64,000 nt of DNA, taken from NCBI RefSeq assembly GCF_001465595.2, contig NZ_CP013481.2, positions 1,364,001-1,428,000 on the forward strand, read 5' to 3'. The position numbers and the translations under genes are program-made. Origin of the DNA: Pandoraea apista (GTDB taxonomy: Bacteria > Pseudomonadota > Gammaproteobacteria > Burkholderiales > Burkholderiaceae). The notes beneath the pieces were generated by a model. The model made no database searches. It was not told where the DNA came from and saw only the letters and a program-made list of their open reading frames with translations. Positions 20,704 through 31,362 of this stretch are shown piece by piece (the stretch's first letter is position 1; every line of letters starts with the position of its first letter).

Positions 20704-22512
20704 TCAGGCGTTGAGCAGCTCGACGAGCGCTTCGCCGTAGCGTTCGATCTTGGCCTCACCGAGTCCGGTGATGTCGACGAGACCGTCGCGATGGCGCGGG
20801 CGGCGTTGTGCAAGCTCACGCAGCGTCCGGTCGTGCAGGATAACGTATGCAGGCACCTGCTGCGTCTTGGCGATGTCCTGCCGCCAGGCGCGCAATTTAT
20901 CGAACAGTTGCTGATCGGCGGCGTCAAGTTCGATAGCGGGCGATGATGCGTAGCCGGCAAAGCGGCTCTTCTTGCCAGCCGTTGGTCGCTGGCGCCGCAA
21001 CGATAGCGTGGTTTCCCCCTTGAGCACGGGGCGCGCCGCTGCGTTCAGCGTCAATGCGCCGTACTGGCTGCTGTCGGGTTCAATAATGCCGTGTGCGATC
21101 AACTGACGAAACACTGCGCGCCAGCCTTGATCGTCGAGTTCGCCGCCGACGCCGAATGTCGGCAGGGTTTCGTGCCCGAACTGACGAATCTTGTCGGTGC
21201 TGCGCCCGCGTAACAGGTCCACCAGATGCCCGGCGCCGAAGCGCTGGCCCGTGCGCAGAATGGCCGAAAGTGCCTTCTGTGCCGCAATCGTGCCGTCGAA
21301 AACTTCTGGCGGGTTCAGGCAGACGTCGCAATTGCCGCAAGGCTCGCTGGCCTCGCCGAAATACGCCAGCAGCACGGTGCGGCGGCAACGCGGCGCTTCG
21401 CAATAGCCGAGCAGGGCGTCGAGCTTTTGGCGCTCGATACGCTTTTGCAGGTCGGGGGCGTTCGACTCGTCGATGCGGCTGCGATGCACCACGACGTCGT
21501 TTAGCCCGTAGGCCATCCAGGCTTCCGCGGGTTCGCCGTCGCGACCGGCGCGGCCTGTTTCCTGATAATAGGCTTCGAGGCTCTTGGGCAAATCCAGGTG
21601 AGCAACGAAGCGCACGTCGGGCTTGTCGATGCCCATGCCGAAGGCCACGGTCGCCGACATGACCAGACCTTCCTCTCGCAGGAACCGCTGCTGGTGCGTG
21701 CGTCGAACCTCCGCATCGAGTCCGGCGTGATAAGGCAGGGCCGGAATGCCCTGCGTTTCGAGCCACGCGGCGGTTTCCTCCACCTTTTTGCGCGACAGGC
21801 AGTAGACGATGCCCGCCTCGCCGCGATGCCTGGCAAGAAAGGCAAGCAACTGCTTGCGCGGATTGTCGCGATCGACGATCTCGTAACGAATATTCGGCCG
21901 GTCGAAGCTCGAGACGAACAGGCGCGCTTCGGTCAGGCCGAGGCGTGTCTGGATTTCGTCGCGTGTCGCGTTGTCCGCGGTGGCGGTCAGCGCAATGCGC
22001 GGCACGCGCGGGTAGCGTTCGTGCAGTGCGGAGAGCTGAATGTACTCGGGACGGAAGTCATGGCCCCACTGGGAAACGCAATGCGCCTCGTCAATGGCGA
22101 ACAGCGCCAGTTGACCCCGCTCGTCGAGCCGGTCGAGCAGATCGAGAAACCGCTCCGTGAGCAGGCGCTCGGGCGCGACATAGAGCAGATCGAGTTCGCC
22201 ACGGGCAGCGCGACGCTCGGTATCGAGCGCTTCGTCGAAGCTGAGGCTGGAATTCAGATAGGCAGCGCGCACACCCGCTTGCAGCAAGGCGTCGACCTGA
22301 TCCTGCATGAGCGCGATGAGCGGCGACACGACAATGCCGATGCCTGGGCGCAGCAGCGCGGGAATCTGGTAACAAAGGGATTTGCCACCGCCGGTCGGCA
22401 TCAGTACGAGCGCATCGCCCCCATCGGCCACATGGTCGACGATGGCGGCTTGATCGCCGCGGAATGCGTTATAGCCGAATACGGTACGGAGGACTTCGAG
22501 TGCGCTTGCCAT
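20704..22512 (-). CDS. recQ: ATP-dependent DNA helicase RecQ
   Basis: A 602-residue 3'-5' DNA helicase for recombination and fork repair. Walker A is [16 protein letters not shown], motif [20 protein letters not shown] (including the RecQ aromatic loop), motif [14 protein letters not shown]. The RQC zinc cysteines appear as [12 protein letters not shown] and CGNCDVC, and an HRDC domain ends the protein (about 525-602, with [14 protein letters not shown]). Length is normal. The spacer to divergent msbA is 163 bp. Confidence 0.97.
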   Translation of the reverse strand: MASALEVLRTVFGYNAFRGDQAAIVDHVADGGDALVLMPTGGGKSLCYQIPALLRPGIGIVVSPLIALMQDQVDALLQAGVRAAYLNSSLSFDEALDTERRAARGELDLLYVAPERLLTERFLDLLDRLDERGQLALFAIDEAHCVSQWGHDFRPEYIQLSALHERYPRVPRIALTATADNATRDEIQTRLGLTEARLFVSSFDRPNIRYEIVDRDNPRKQLLAFLARHRGEAGIVYCLSRKKVEETAAWLETQGIPALPYHAGLDAEVRRTHQQRFLREEGLVMSATVAFGMGIDKPDVRFVAHLDLPKSLEAYYQETGRAGRDGEPAEAWMAYGLNDVVVHRSRIDESNAPDLQKRIERQKLDALLGYCEAPRCRRTVLLAYFGEASEPCGNCDVCLNPPEVFDGTIAAQKALSAILRTGQRFGAGHLVDLLRGRSTDKIRQFGHETLPTFGVGGELDDQGWRAVFRQLIAHGIIEPDSSQYGALTLNAAARPVLKGETTLSLRRQRPTAGKKSRFAGYASSPAIELDAADQQLFDKLRAWRQDIAKTQQVPAYVILHDRTLRELAQRRPRHRDGLVDITGLGEAKIERYGEALVELLNA

Positions 22513-22675
22513 GGGCGGGAGTATACCGGTTCCACCCAGGCTTCGGCGCGCCGGATGCCCCGGATTGCGGGCACTGTCGCTATTTTTGCGGTGGCGTCCG
22601 AGTCCGCTCAGGACGTGTCCCGGCGGGACCGGCCGGTACGATAGAATAGCGGTTTTCCCGCCGTCCCCAACCTAC

Positions 22676-24427
22676 ATGAGCGTACCCCACAAGCCCACCG
22701 GCCCGATTTTGCGGCGTCTGCTGGGCTATCTCCAGCCGTATTGGCACATGGGCCTGCTGGCCGTTCTCGCCATGGCGCTTGTCGCCGGGACGGAAGCGGC
22801 CATTCCGGCGGTCCTCAAGCCAGTGCTCGACAAGGGATTTTCGGGGGGCGACCCGTGGAAGCTCTGGTACGTGCCCGCGGCGGTGATCGGTCTGGCCGTC
22901 ATCCGGGGGCTGGCGCAGTATTCGGCCAACTACATGCTTTCGTGGGTCTCGAACCGCGTGCTGCTCGATCTGCGCGTACGCATGTTCGAACGGTTGCTGC
23001 ATGCGCCGGCTTCGTTCTATCAGCGCGAGACCACCAGCACGCTCATCAACGCGCTGGTCTACGAAGTCAATCAGGTGCTTGGCGTGCTCACCACGGTGCT
23101 CATCACGCTCGTGCGCGATTCGCTGACGGTTGTGGGGTTGCTGGGCTATCTCTTCTACCTGAACTGGCGCCTCACGCTGGTGGTGGCCGTGATTCTGCCG
23201 CTCATCGGCTGGCTCGTCGGCAAAATCAATCGTCGACTGCGCCGTCTGAACCGCGAGCAGCAAACGCTGACCAATGCACTCTCGTACGTGGTCGAGGAGG
23301 CGGTGGGCGGTTACAAGGTAGTGAAGATCCACAACGGCGAGGCGTATGAAAAGTCGCGCTTCGACAAGATGACCAGCACGCTGCGCGGCTATGCCATGCG
23401 TGTGACTGTCTCCGGCGGTCTGGCGCAGCCGGTCACGCAGGCGCTCGCCTCGCTCGCCCTGGCTATTGTCATTACGGTGGCGATGATCGAGTCGTCGTCG
23501 GGCGAGATGACCGTCGGTGGCTTTACGGCGTTTGTCACGGCGCTGTTGCTCGTTGTCTCCCCGCTCAAGCATCTGATGGACGTCAACCAACCGCTGCAAC
23601 GCGGTGTGACGGCCGCCGAGCTGATTTTCGAAGTCATGGACGTCGAAGTCGAGCCGATCGGTGGCGACCGCACGCTTGAGCGTGCCAAGGGCCGCGTGAC
23701 ATTCGATCATGTGAGCTTTCATTACGGCGCCAGCGAACGGCCGACGCTCGACCGGATTTCCCTCGATGTGGCGCCCGGTGAGATGGTGGCGCTGGTCGGG
23801 CCGTCCGGCAGCGGTAAGACAACGTTGGTCAATCTGGTGCCGCGCTTCTTCGACCCCACGGGGGGACGGATTCTGCTCGACGATATTCCGCTGACCGATC
23901 TGCGTCTGGCCGATTTGCGCCGCCAGATTGCATTCGTGAGCCAGGACGTCGTGCTCTTCAACGACACCGTGGCGGCGAACGTGGCGTACGGCCAGGAAAT
24001 CGACTACGAGCGCGTGCAGGCGGCATTGCGTGCGGCCAATCTGGCCGATGCGGTGGCCGCCATGCCTGACGGAGTGGAGACACTCGTGGGCGACAACGGC
24101 ATGCGCCTCTCGGGCGGTCAGCGTCAGCGTCTGGCGATTGCGCGCGCAATTTACAAGGACGCCCCGATTCTCATTCTCGACGAAGCGACGTCGGCGCTCG
24201 ATTCGGAGTCGGAGCGCCATGTGCAGGCGGCGCTGGAAGTGTTGATGGAAGGGCGAACCACGCTGGTGATCGCGCACCGGCTCTCGACCATCGAGCGTGC
24301 GGATCGCATTGTGGTGCTGGAGCACGGCCGGATTGTGGAACAGGGCTCGCATCAGGCGCTGGTGGCACATAATGGCCTCTACGCGCATTTGCACCGCATT
24401 CAATACGCGCAACAACAGGAAGCCTGA
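22676..24427 (+). CDS. msbA: lipid A ABC transporter MsbA
   Basis: A 583-residue half-transporter that flips lipid A-core across the inner membrane. Six transmembrane helices occupy about residues 1-320, and the nucleotide-binding domain has Walker [10 protein letters not shown], signature [14 protein letters not shown], Walker [13 protein letters not shown] and a switch histidine in VIAHRLS. I start at [12 protein letters not shown] frame open 55 codons upstream reads only low-quality sequence. A candidate -10 (TAGAAT, about 22643) leaves a leader of about 25 nt. It is divergent from recQ and near two glycosyltransferases. Confidence 0.96.
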   Translation: MSVPHKPTGPILRRLLGYLQPYWHMGLLAVLAMALVAGTEAAIPAVLKPVLDKGFSGGDPWKLWYVPAAVIGLAVIRGLAQYSANYMLSWVSNRVLLDLRVRMFERLLHAPASFYQRETTSTLINALVYEVNQVLGVLTTVLITLVRDSLTVVGLLGYLFYLNWRLTLVVAVILPLIGWLVGKINRRLRRLNREQQTLTNALSYVVEEAVGGYKVVKIHNGEAYEKSRFDKMTSTLRGYAMRVTVSGGLAQPVTQALASLALAIVITVAMIESSSGEMTVGGFTAFVTALLLVVSPLKHLMDVNQPLQRGVTAAELIFEVMDVEVEPIGGDRTLERAKGRVTFDHVSFHYGASERPTLDRISLDVAPGEMVALVGPSGSGKTTLVNLVPRFFDPTGGRILLDDIPLTDLRLADLRRQIAFVSQDVVLFNDTVAANVAYGQEIDYERVQAALRAANLADAVAAMPDGVETLVGDNGMRLSGGQRQRLAIARAIYKDAPILILDEATSALDSESERHVQAALEVLMEGRTTLVIAHRLSTIERADRIVVLEHGRIVEQGSHQALVAHNGLYAHLHRIQYAQQQEA

Positions 24428-24475
24428 CCTCGCATTGCGCGCGTCAGACCTTTTGCCGAATTTGAGGAGATCACG

Positions 24476-25060
24476 ATGAGCCAGCCGCCGATCAGTCGTT
24501 TCCCCGTACCCGATCTCGCCGCGTTGCCGGCCGATATCCGGGCACGCATCGACGAAGTGCAAGAAAAAGCAGGCTTCATCCCGAACGTGTTCCTCACGCT
24601 GGCGCATCGTCCCGACGAGTTTCGCGCGTTTTTTGCCTATCACGATGCGCTGATGCTCAAGGACGGCAATCTGAGCAAAGGCGAACGAGAGATGATTGTG
24701 GTTGCCACGAGCGCTGCGAATCAGTGCCTGTATTGCGTGGTCGCCCATGGTGCGCTGGTGCGCATCTACGAAAAGCAGCCGCTACTGGCCGATCAGGTCG
24801 CTGTAAACTACCTCAAGGCTGACCTTACGCCGCGTCAGAAGGCGATTCTCGCTTACGCGATGAAGGTTTGCGAACGCTCTCACGAGGTGGGCGATGGCGA
24901 CTACGCAGCGCTGCGCGAACACGGTCTCGACGACGAGGATATCTGGGACATTGCCGCGATCACCGCGTTTTTCGGCATGTCCAATCGCATCGCCAACGCG
25001 ATCTCGATGCGGCCCAACGACGAGTTCTTTTTGATGGGGCGCGTGCCGCGCGCCCGCTAA
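24476..25060 (+). CDS. peroxidase-related carboxymuconolactone decarboxylase-family protein
   Basis: A 194-residue helical protein of the uncharacterised peroxidase-related (AhpD-like) group. The active-site stretch is [14 protein letters not shown] (CxxC followed by the relay histidine). The N-terminus [33 protein letters not shown] is typical of this subfamily. GAGGAGAT precedes the ATG at ideal spacing. It lies 48 nt after msbA and 28 nt before rfbB and may be in the same transcript. A peroxide-scavenging role is expected from the family only. It is the second AhpD-like gene in the window (other at 4199). Confidence 0.87.
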   Translation: MSQPPISRFPVPDLAALPADIRARIDEVQEKAGFIPNVFLTLAHRPDEFRAFFAYHDALMLKDGNLSKGEREMIVVATSAANQCLYCVVAHGALVRIYEKQPLLADQVAVNYLKADLTPRQKAILAYAMKVCERSHEVGDGDYAALREHGLDDEDIWDIAAITAFFGMSNRIANAISMRPNDEFFLMGRVPRAR

Positions 25061-25088
25061 GTTTACCTCTCACCTATACTCGATACTT

Positions 25089-26153
25089 ATGATCTTCGTG
25101 ACTGGCGGTGCCGGTTTCATCGGTGCAAACTTCGTTCTCGACTGGCTGGCGCAACATGACGAGCCAGTGGTTACCATCGACAAGCTGACTTACGCCGGCA
25201 ACCTGGCGAATCTGGCGAGTCTGGAGCGCGATCCGCGTCACCACTTTGCGCAGGTCGATGTTTGTGATCGTGCCGCGTTGGATCGTCTCTATGCAGAGCA
25301 TCGCCCGCGTGCCGTGCTGCACTTTGCGGCCGAGAGCCATGTTGACCGTTCCATTCATGGCCCCGGCGACTTCGTACAAACGAATATCGTCGGCACGTTC
25401 ACGATGCTTGAAGCGGCGAGGGCCTATTGGGGAACGCTTGACGCAGAGGCGCGCGGTGCCTTCCGTTTTCTGCATGTCTCGACGGACGAAGTCTATGGCT
25501 CGCTGAGCCCCACCGACCCGGCGTTTACCGAGACCACTCCCTACGCGCCCAACAGCCCGTATTCGGCGTCGAAAGCGGGTTCGGATCATCTTGTGCGTGC
25601 CTACCATCACACCTACGGTTTGCCGACGCTGACGACCAATTGCTCGAATAACTACGGCCCGTATCAATTCCCGGAAAAGCTCATCCCGCTGGTGATCGCG
25701 AACGCACTGGCCGGTAAGCCCCTGCCAATTTACGGCGACGGCAGTAACGTGCGTGACTGGCTGTACGTTGGCGATCATTGCTCGGCCATTCGGGAAGTGC
25801 TCGCCAGGGGCACGTTGGGCGAGGTGTATAACGTCGGTGGCTGGAACGAACAGAACAATCTGTCGGTGGTGAAGCATCTGTGCACGTTGCTCGACGAGCT
25901 GTCGCCGCGTGCGGATGGCAAGTCGTACGTCGATCAAATTACGTTCGTTACCGACCGCCCGGGACACGATCGCCGCTACGCGATCGATGCGCGAAAGCTT
26001 GAACGCGAACTGGGCTGGCGTCCGGCGGAGACATTCGAGACGGGTATGCGCAAGACGGTGCAGTGGTATCTCGCCAATGCCGAGTGGGTGCGTCAGGTGC
26101 AGTCGGGAGAGTACCAACGCTGGATCGAAACACACTATCAAAAGAATGACTGA
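25089..26153 (+). CDS. rfbB: dTDP-glucose 4,6-dehydratase
   Basis: A 354-residue extended SDR that converts dTDP-glucose to dTDP-4-keto-6-deoxyglucose, the second step of dTDP-rhamnose synthesis. The NAD-binding loop is [30 protein letters not shown] is family-specific, and the catalytic [13 protein letters not shown] (YxxxK) is present. Its stop codon is 7 nt before the rfbA start. It is first in an rfbBAC operon. A start at 25089 fits the family N-terminus. Confidence 0.96.
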   Translation: MIFVTGGAGFIGANFVLDWLAQHDEPVVTIDKLTYAGNLANLASLERDPRHHFAQVDVCDRAALDRLYAEHRPRAVLHFAAESHVDRSIHGPGDFVQTNIVGTFTMLEAARAYWGTLDAEARGAFRFLHVSTDEVYGSLSPTDPAFTETTPYAPNSPYSASKAGSDHLVRAYHHTYGLPTLTTNCSNNYGPYQFPEKLIPLVIANALAGKPLPIYGDGSNVRDWLYVGDHCSAIREVLARGTLGEVYNVGGWNEQNNLSVVKHLCTLLDELSPRADGKSYVDQITFVTDRPGHDRRYAIDARKLERELGWRPAETFETGMRKTVQWYLANAEWVRQVQSGEYQRWIETHYQKND

Positions 26154-26160
26154 GGCAGCT

Positions 26161-27048
26161 ATGGGCATCAAACGTAAAGGCATTATTCTCGCCGGAGGAT
26201 CCGGTACTCGGCTGTATCCCGCAACGCTAGCCGTCTCGAAGCAATTGCTGCCGGTGTACGACAAGCCGATGATCTATTACCCGCTCAGCACGCTGATGCT
26301 GGCGGGAATCCGCGACGTGCTGATCATCTCGACGCCGCAAGACACGCCGCGTTTCGAGCAGTTGCTGGGCGACGGTAGCCAGTGGGGGTTGAACCTGCAA
26401 TATGCCGTGCAGCCCTCGCCTGACGGTCTGGCTCAGGCGTTCCTGATCGGGGCGGAATTTATCGGCAACGATCCGTGTGCGCTCGTACTGGGCGACAACC
26501 TGTTCTACGGGCACGATTTCGCGGGGCTGCTCTCGGCGGCAAATGCGCAGACAGAGGGCGCCTCCGTGTTCGCGTATCCGGTGCATGATCCCGAGCGTTA
26601 CGGCGTGGTGACGTTCGATGCGAACGGCAAGGCTGTCGACCTCGTCGAGAAGCCGAAGGAGCCCAAGTCGCGTTATGCCGTGACCGGGCTGTACTTTTGC
26701 GACAACGACGTGATCGAGATTGCCCGGTCGATCAAACCCTCGCCGCGTGGCGAGCTGGAAATTACAGACGTCAATAACGAATATCTGCGCCGTGGCAAGC
26801 TCAATGTGCAAATTATGGGCAGAGGTTACGCGTGGCTCGATACCGGTACGCATGAGTCAATGCTCGAAGCGAGCACATTCATTCAGACGATCGAGTCCCG
26901 TCAGGGCCTGAAGGTCGCTTGCCCCGAGGAGATCGCATTCCGGCGCGGGTGGATTGACGCGGCAGCGATCGAAGCATTGGCGCAGCCGCTGGCCAAGACC
27001 GGTTACGGGCAGTATCTGCTCTCCATGTTGCGTGAACGGGTGTTCTAA
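26161..27048 (+). CDS. rfbA: glucose-1-phosphate thymidylyltransferase
   Basis: A 295-residue enzyme that joins glucose-1-phosphate and dTTP to make dTDP-glucose, the first step of the pathway. The signature [35 protein letters not shown] is present in order (described by its GGSGTRLYP core), followed by [11 protein letters not shown] and EKPKEPKS. The ATG at 26161 follows GAGG overlapping the rfbB stop. An ATG 15 nt earlier overlaps rfbB and is less likely. It is the second gene of rfbBAC. Confidence 0.96.
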   Translation: MGIKRKGIILAGGSGTRLYPATLAVSKQLLPVYDKPMIYYPLSTLMLAGIRDVLIISTPQDTPRFEQLLGDGSQWGLNLQYAVQPSPDGLAQAFLIGAEFIGNDPCALVLGDNLFYGHDFAGLLSAANAQTEGASVFAYPVHDPERYGVVTFDANGKAVDLVEKPKEPKSRYAVTGLYFCDNDVIEIARSIKPSPRGELEITDVNNEYLRRGKLNVQIMGRGYAWLDTGTHESMLEASTFIQTIESRQGLKVACPEEIAFRRGWIDAAAIEALAQPLAKTGYGQYLLSMLRERVF

Positions 27049-27090
27049 GCCTGCGCAACGGATTCTTTCGATTTCTCTCGGTATCTCATC

Positions 27091-27639
27091 ATGCAAGTGA
27101 TTCCCACCGCCGTTCCGGCAGTTCGCGTGATCGAACCCAAAGTGTTTGGCGACTCTCGCGGTTATTTCTTCGAGAGCTTCAACCAGCGCAACTTCGACGA
27201 CGCCCTGGGCGAGACACTCACGTTCGTGCAGGACAACCAGTCACGCTCCGGACGCGGCGTGTTGCGGGGGTTGCACTACCAGATCCGGCAGCCGCAGGGC
27301 AAACTCGTGCGCGTGCTGCACGGCGAAATCTTCGACGTGGCGGTCGATATTCGTGAAGGTTCGCCCACGTTCGGCCAATGGGTCGCAGAGGTTTTGAGCG
27401 CGGAGAACAAGAAGCAGTTGTGGATTCCGGCGGGCTTCGCGCACGGTTTTGTCGTGACGTCGGAGACGGCGGAAGTGCTGTACAAGACCACGGACTACTG
27501 GGCGCCGCAGTTCGAGCGCTGCATCCGCTGGGATGACCCGACACTTGCCATTCCCTGGCCGCTCGACGGCATCACGCCTATCGTCTCCGACAAGGATCGG
27601 CAAGGCATGCTGTTCGCGGACTACAAGCACGAAGATTAA
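27091..27639 (+). CDS. rfbC: dTDP-4-dehydrorhamnose 3,5-epimerase
   Basis: A 182-residue cupin-fold epimerase acting on dTDP-4-keto-6-deoxyglucose. It has GDSRGYFFESFNQRNF, the catalytic histidine in LRGLHYQ, and the PAGFAHGF motif. Length is normal. It is third in the rfbBAC set, 42 nt after rfbA. The last enzyme, RfbD reductase, does not follow: the next gene is on the opposite strand. A small GC hairpin (ACGGGG..CCCCGT, about 27648-27664) may end the transcript. Confidence 0.96.
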   Translation: MQVIPTAVPAVRVIEPKVFGDSRGYFFESFNQRNFDDALGETLTFVQDNQSRSGRGVLRGLHYQIRQPQGKLVRVLHGEIFDVAVDIREGSPTFGQWVAEVLSAENKKQLWIPAGFAHGFVVTSETAEVLYKTTDYWAPQFERCIRWDDPTLAIPWPLDGITPIVSDKDRQGMLFADYKHED

Positions 27640-27694
27640 TACGGGCACGGGGAACGGCCCCGTACGGCAGGTCTCCGGCCACCGTGGCCTGTCG

Positions 27695-29002
27695 TCAGTC
27701 GACGGCGGGACCGGTGGCCGGTGTTTTTTCGGACGCCGCTGCGAGCTGGATATCGCCGGGCTCCTCCGCCCCCGACTCCGCTGACGATTCCCCCGTCATC
27801 CGCAGCACCCGGACATTGCGTAGCCCGAAGCGAGCGGTGAGCGTGTCGGCCACCGTTTGCGACGGAGGCTCCATGCCGCCATGTCTCACGTCCGCCTCAT
27901 TTCCGCTGCCGGTCTGAGTGTCCGGGCGTGCCGGTTCCCGCAGACCTTCGACGATGACGTCAGCCTCCAATCCATTGTTCAGATAGTGCAGTTTGACGTC
28001 GTGCAGCGCGAGCGCGTTGGCACGGCACAGAACTTCTGCCGCGCCGACCATCGCCGCGCGTGCAGGCCATTGCTGCAAGGCGGTACCCTTGGTGTCGCTC
28101 TCGGGATCGACATGCACCAGCACGTCGAGAATCTGCGGTTCGCGCATGACGGCGGTGCGCGCCTGCTCGGCGATGTAGTGCCCTTCCGAGACCGACAGGC
28201 GTGCGTCAACGAGAATGTGCACGTCGACGACGATCTCGTCGCCCATACGCCGTGTGCGCAGCATGTCGACGGCGCGCACGCCGGGCGTGCTCAGCAAGTG
28301 TTCACGAATGTTGACGGTCGTGGCGTCGTCCACGCCGCGATCGATGAGGTCCTGCAACGCGTTCCAGCCGAACTTCCAACCGGTTCGGCCAATCATCAGG
28401 CCCACCAGCGCGGCAGCCAGCGGGTCGAGAATGCGATAGCCGGCCAGATTGCCCAGAATGCCGCACGCCACAACCAGCGACGACAGGGCATCGGAGCGCG
28501 CATGCCAGGCGTTCGCCACAAGCATGGCGGAGCGCACGCGCTGTGCCGCACGCAGCATGTAGCGGAAGAGCCCTTCCTTGCTGACCAACACGATCACGGC
28601 AACCACCAGCGCGACGGTATGGACTTCCGGAATCTCTTCCGGATGCAGCAGCCGTTCGACACCACGCCACAACATGCCCGCACCTACCACCAGAAGAATG
28701 ACGCCCAGAAACAGCGACGCTGCGTTCTCATAGCGGCTGTGGCCGTAGGGGTGATCGGCGTCCGGCGCGCGGGCGCTGCCGCGCGCGGCAGCCAATACGA
28801 CAAAGTCGGACACGATGTCCGACAGAGAGTGAATGCCGTCGGCGATCAACGCCTGCGAGCGGGCAAAAACACCGATGACGATCTGCGCCGTCGTGAGCAT
28901 GACATTGACCCAGATGCTGACCCAGGTCGAATGGCGTGCAACGGCATGTTTGTCGAGCGCCTCGCTCGATGCCGCCAGATTGTCGTAGTTCGAGTAGGGC
29001 AT
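27695..29002 (-). CDS. cation diffusion facilitator family metal transporter
   Basis: A 435-residue CDF antiporter that exports divalent metals from the cytosol. There are six transmembrane helices in residues about 20-215. Metal sites appear as ADGIHSLSDIVSD (HxxxD in helix 2) and WHARSDALSS (HxxxD in helix 5), both intact, which resembles the zinc/iron/manganese groups. The cytoplasmic domain (about 215-320) has the DEIVVDVHILVD strand. The C-terminus is longer than usual, with a second domain-like stretch (about 320-400) and an acidic low-complexity tail. It lies 29 nt after rng and may be co-transcribed with it. Confidence 0.9.
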   Translation of the reverse strand: MPYSNYDNLAASSEALDKHAVARHSTWVSIWVNVMLTTAQIVIGVFARSQALIADGIHSLSDIVSDFVVLAAARGSARAPDADHPYGHSRYENAASLFLGVILLVVGAGMLWRGVERLLHPEEIPEVHTVALVVAVIVLVSKEGLFRYMLRAAQRVRSAMLVANAWHARSDALSSLVVACGILGNLAGYRILDPLAAALVGLMIGRTGWKFGWNALQDLIDRGVDDATTVNIREHLLSTPGVRAVDMLRTRRMGDEIVVDVHILVDARLSVSEGHYIAEQARTAVMREPQILDVLVHVDPESDTKGTALQQWPARAAMVGAAEVLCRANALALHDVKLHYLNNGLEADVIVEGLREPARPDTQTGSGNEADVRHGGMEPPSQTVADTLTARFGLRNVRVLRMTGESSAESGAEEPGDIQLAAASEKTPATGPAVD

Positions 29003-29031
29003 GACGTCGGGGCGCGCGTGTCGGGAGAGGG

Positions 29032-30501
29032 TTACATCAGAATGATGTCGTACTGCTCCTGATGGAACGACGATTCCACCTGAAGCGAGATCGGTTTGCC
29101 GATGAAATCGATGAGCATCGCCAGATGTTGCGATTCTTCTTCGAGGAACAGATCGACGACTTCCTGCGAGGCGATCAGGCGGAATTCGCGCGGATTGAAC
29201 TGGCGAGATTCACGCAGAATCTCGCGCAGGATGTCGTAGCACAACGTACGCGGCGTCTTGACCTGGCCCTTGCCCTGGCAGATGGCGCACGGCTCGCACA
29301 GCACGTGGGCAAGCGATTCGCGGGTGCGCTTGCGGGTCATCTCCACCAGTCCGAGCTGCGAGAAGCCGTTCACGGTGATGCGCGTGCGGTCGCGTGCGAG
29401 GGCCTTCTTCAACTCGGCCAGCACCGAGTCGCGATGCTCGGCACTTTCCATGTCGATGAAATCGATGATGATGATCCCGCCCAGATTGCGAAGCCGCAAC
29501 TGACGCGCGATCATCAGCGCCGCCTCGAGGTTCGTCTTGAAGATCGTGTCGTCGAAATTGCGCGCCCCGACATAGCCGCCGGTATTCACGTCGATGGTCG
29601 TCATCGCCTCGGTCTGATCGATCATCAGGTACCCGCCGGACTTCAGATCGACGCGACGCGACAGCGCCCGCTCGATTTCCGTCTCCACGTTGTACAGATC
29701 GAACAGCGGGCGCTCGCCGGTGTAATGCGTGAGCTTGCCGAGCACGGCCGGTGTGTAAGTCGTGGCGAATTCGGCCAGCTTCTGGAACGTCTCGCGCGAG
29801 TCGACGAGAATCTTGCCGGTCTCCTCATGCACGAAGTCGCGCAGCACGCGTTGGGCCAGATTCAGATCCTGATACAGCAGCGACGGAGCGGGCAGGCGTG
29901 TGCTCTGCTCGCCAATGGTCTGCCACGACTTGCGCAGATAGGCGATGTCGTTTGCCAGTTCGGCATCGGCGGCGTCTTCCGCGATAGTGCGCACGATGAA
30001 GCCGCCTTTTTCGTCGGCCGGCACGAGCGCCTGAATCTTGCTGCGCAGCGCCTCGCGTTCCGCTTCGCTCTCGATGCGCTGCGAGATACCGATATGCGGC
30101 TCTTGCGGCAGATAGACCAGCGTTCGCCCGGCAATGCTGATCTGCGTCGACAAACGCGCACCCTTGGTGCCGATCGGGTCCTTGATGACTTGCACCATGA
30201 GCGTCTGCCCTTCGAAAACGGTCTTCTCGATGGGCGGCTGCGGGTGCGGCGTGGACGTGTCGTTGTTCGTGCGGGGATGCCAGATATCGGCGACGTGCAA
30301 GAACGCCGCGCGCTCCAGTCCGATATCGATGAACGCCGATTGCATGCCCGGAAGCACGCGCACGACCTTGCCCAGATAGATGTTGCCGACCAGGCCGCGC
30401 GACAGCGTGCGCTCGATGTGCAATTCCTGCACCGCACCGAGCTGCATGAGCGCCACACGGGTTTCCTGTGGCGTGATGTTGACCAGAATGTCTTCGTTCA
30501 T
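29032..30501 (-). CDS. rng: ribonuclease G
   Basis: A 489-residue endoribonuclease of the RNase E/G family that matures the 16S rRNA 5' end and decays mRNAs. The S1 domain starts near residue 38 (GNIYLGKVVRVLPGMQSAFIDIG). The catalytic DNase-I-like part has TIDVNTGGYVG and IIIIDFIDM with the magnesium aspartates, and the zinc link is CEPCAICQGKG. The long RNase E scaffold tail is absent, so this is RNase G. It lies 48 nt after maf, forming the usual maf-rng pair. Confidence 0.96.
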   Translation of the reverse strand: MNEDILVNITPQETRVALMQLGAVQELHIERTLSRGLVGNIYLGKVVRVLPGMQSAFIDIGLERAAFLHVADIWHPRTNNDTSTPHPQPPIEKTVFEGQTLMVQVIKDPIGTKGARLSTQISIAGRTLVYLPQEPHIGISQRIESEAEREALRSKIQALVPADEKGGFIVRTIAEDAADAELANDIAYLRKSWQTIGEQSTRLPAPSLLYQDLNLAQRVLRDFVHEETGKILVDSRETFQKLAEFATTYTPAVLGKLTHYTGERPLFDLYNVETEIERALSRRVDLKSGGYLMIDQTEAMTTIDVNTGGYVGARNFDDTIFKTNLEAALMIARQLRLRNLGGIIIIDFIDMESAEHRDSVLAELKKALARDRTRITVNGFSQLGLVEMTRKRTRESLAHVLCEPCAICQGKGQVKTPRTLCYDILREILRESRQFNPREFRLIASQEVVDLFLEEESQHLAMLIDFIGKPISLQVESSFHQEQYDIILM

Positions 30502-30549
30502 AAAGTGTCAGTGTCGACCAGGCTCGAAATGCTTGGGCATCGGTATGCG

Positions 30550-31149
30550 TCAGAACTCGACGCCGGCTTGACGCAACAGCGCAGCGGTCTCGCACAACGG
30601 CAGCCCCATGATGCCTGAGTAGCTGCCATCGATGCGCATGACAAATTCAGCGGCTTTGCCCTGAATGCCGTAAGCGCCAGCCTTGCCACTCGGTTCACCC
30701 GAAGCGACGTAGCGCTCGATTTCTTCCCGGCGCAGCGGCCGGAACCAGACGTGCGAGATGTTGACCGCCTGATGCACCTGCCCGTCCGCACATACGGCCA
30801 CGGCCGTCAGCACGCGATGGCGGGTGCCCGACAGGCGGGCGAGTACGGCACAGGCGTCGGCGTCGTCGAAGGGCTTGCCGAGGATGGTGCCATCGAGGCA
30901 GACCGTCGTGTCGGCGGCCAGAATGGGGGCGCCGGGCAGACCGGCGCGAGCCAGACGCGTGACAGCCGCTTCGGCCTTGGCACGGGTCACGCGCTGCACG
31001 TAATCGTCGGGCGGTTCTCCAGGCAGCACGGCTTCGAGCGCTTCGGCGTCTTCGTCGGCTCCCGGCAACAGCAGTTCGAAACGAACACCGAGCTGTTGCA
31101 ACAATTCCTGGCGGCGGGGGCTTTGCGAAGCGAGATAGATGTACGGCAT
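30550..31149 (-). CDS. maf: Maf-type nucleoside triphosphate pyrophosphatase
   Basis: A 199-residue Maf-family house-cleaning pyrophosphatase that hydrolyses dTTP/UTP or modified nucleotides. The N-terminal [14 protein letters not shown] is the family signature, with [17 protein letters not shown] and [15 protein letters not shown] further on. I start at [13 protein letters not shown] (31149). Upstream codons to 31281 are open but lack similarity. It is followed by rng. In related Burkholderiales rlmH normally lies just upstream; here the ugp genes intervene. Confidence 0.94.
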   Translation of the reverse strand: MPYIYLASQSPRRQELLQQLGVRFELLLPGADEDAEALEAVLPGEPPDDYVQRVTRAKAEAAVTRLARAGLPGAPILAADTTVCLDGTILGKPFDDADACAVLARLSGTRHRVLTAVAVCADGQVHQAVNISHVWFRPLRREEIERYVASGEPSGKAGAYGIQGKAAEFVMRIDGSYSGIMGLPLCETAALLRQAGVEF

Positions 31150-31269
31150 GGCGGCTTGGCTTGAATTCGTCCAGCCCGGCGCACGACTTTGCAGGGATTT
31201 GCAACGCGTGTACCGGGCCGCTGGATGGGCTGGGCGAGGGAACGCCCTATTATGCCGCCTTGCGCCCAC

Positions 31270-31303
31270 GCCCGCCAGCACAGGCGGGCGGGCGGGGGCG
31301 GGG
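31270..31303 (+). other. hairpin plus one-base-loop G-quadruplex motif
   Basis: GCCCGCC (31270-31276) pairs with GGCGGGC (31283-31289). From 31286 the + strand reads GGG-C-GGG-C-GGGGG-C-GGGG to 31303: four G-tracts with single-base loops, the most stable class of predicted quadruplex. It lies between ugpQ and maf, so the C-rich strand is the mRNA sense for both. It could be a transcriptional roadblock or terminator aid after ugpQ. Confidence 0.7.
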
Positions 31304-31362
31304 CGCTATCGGGCGCGAACGCGGAACCTGCCGGGCAGTGGGGGCCCTGCGGGCCGTGGCCC

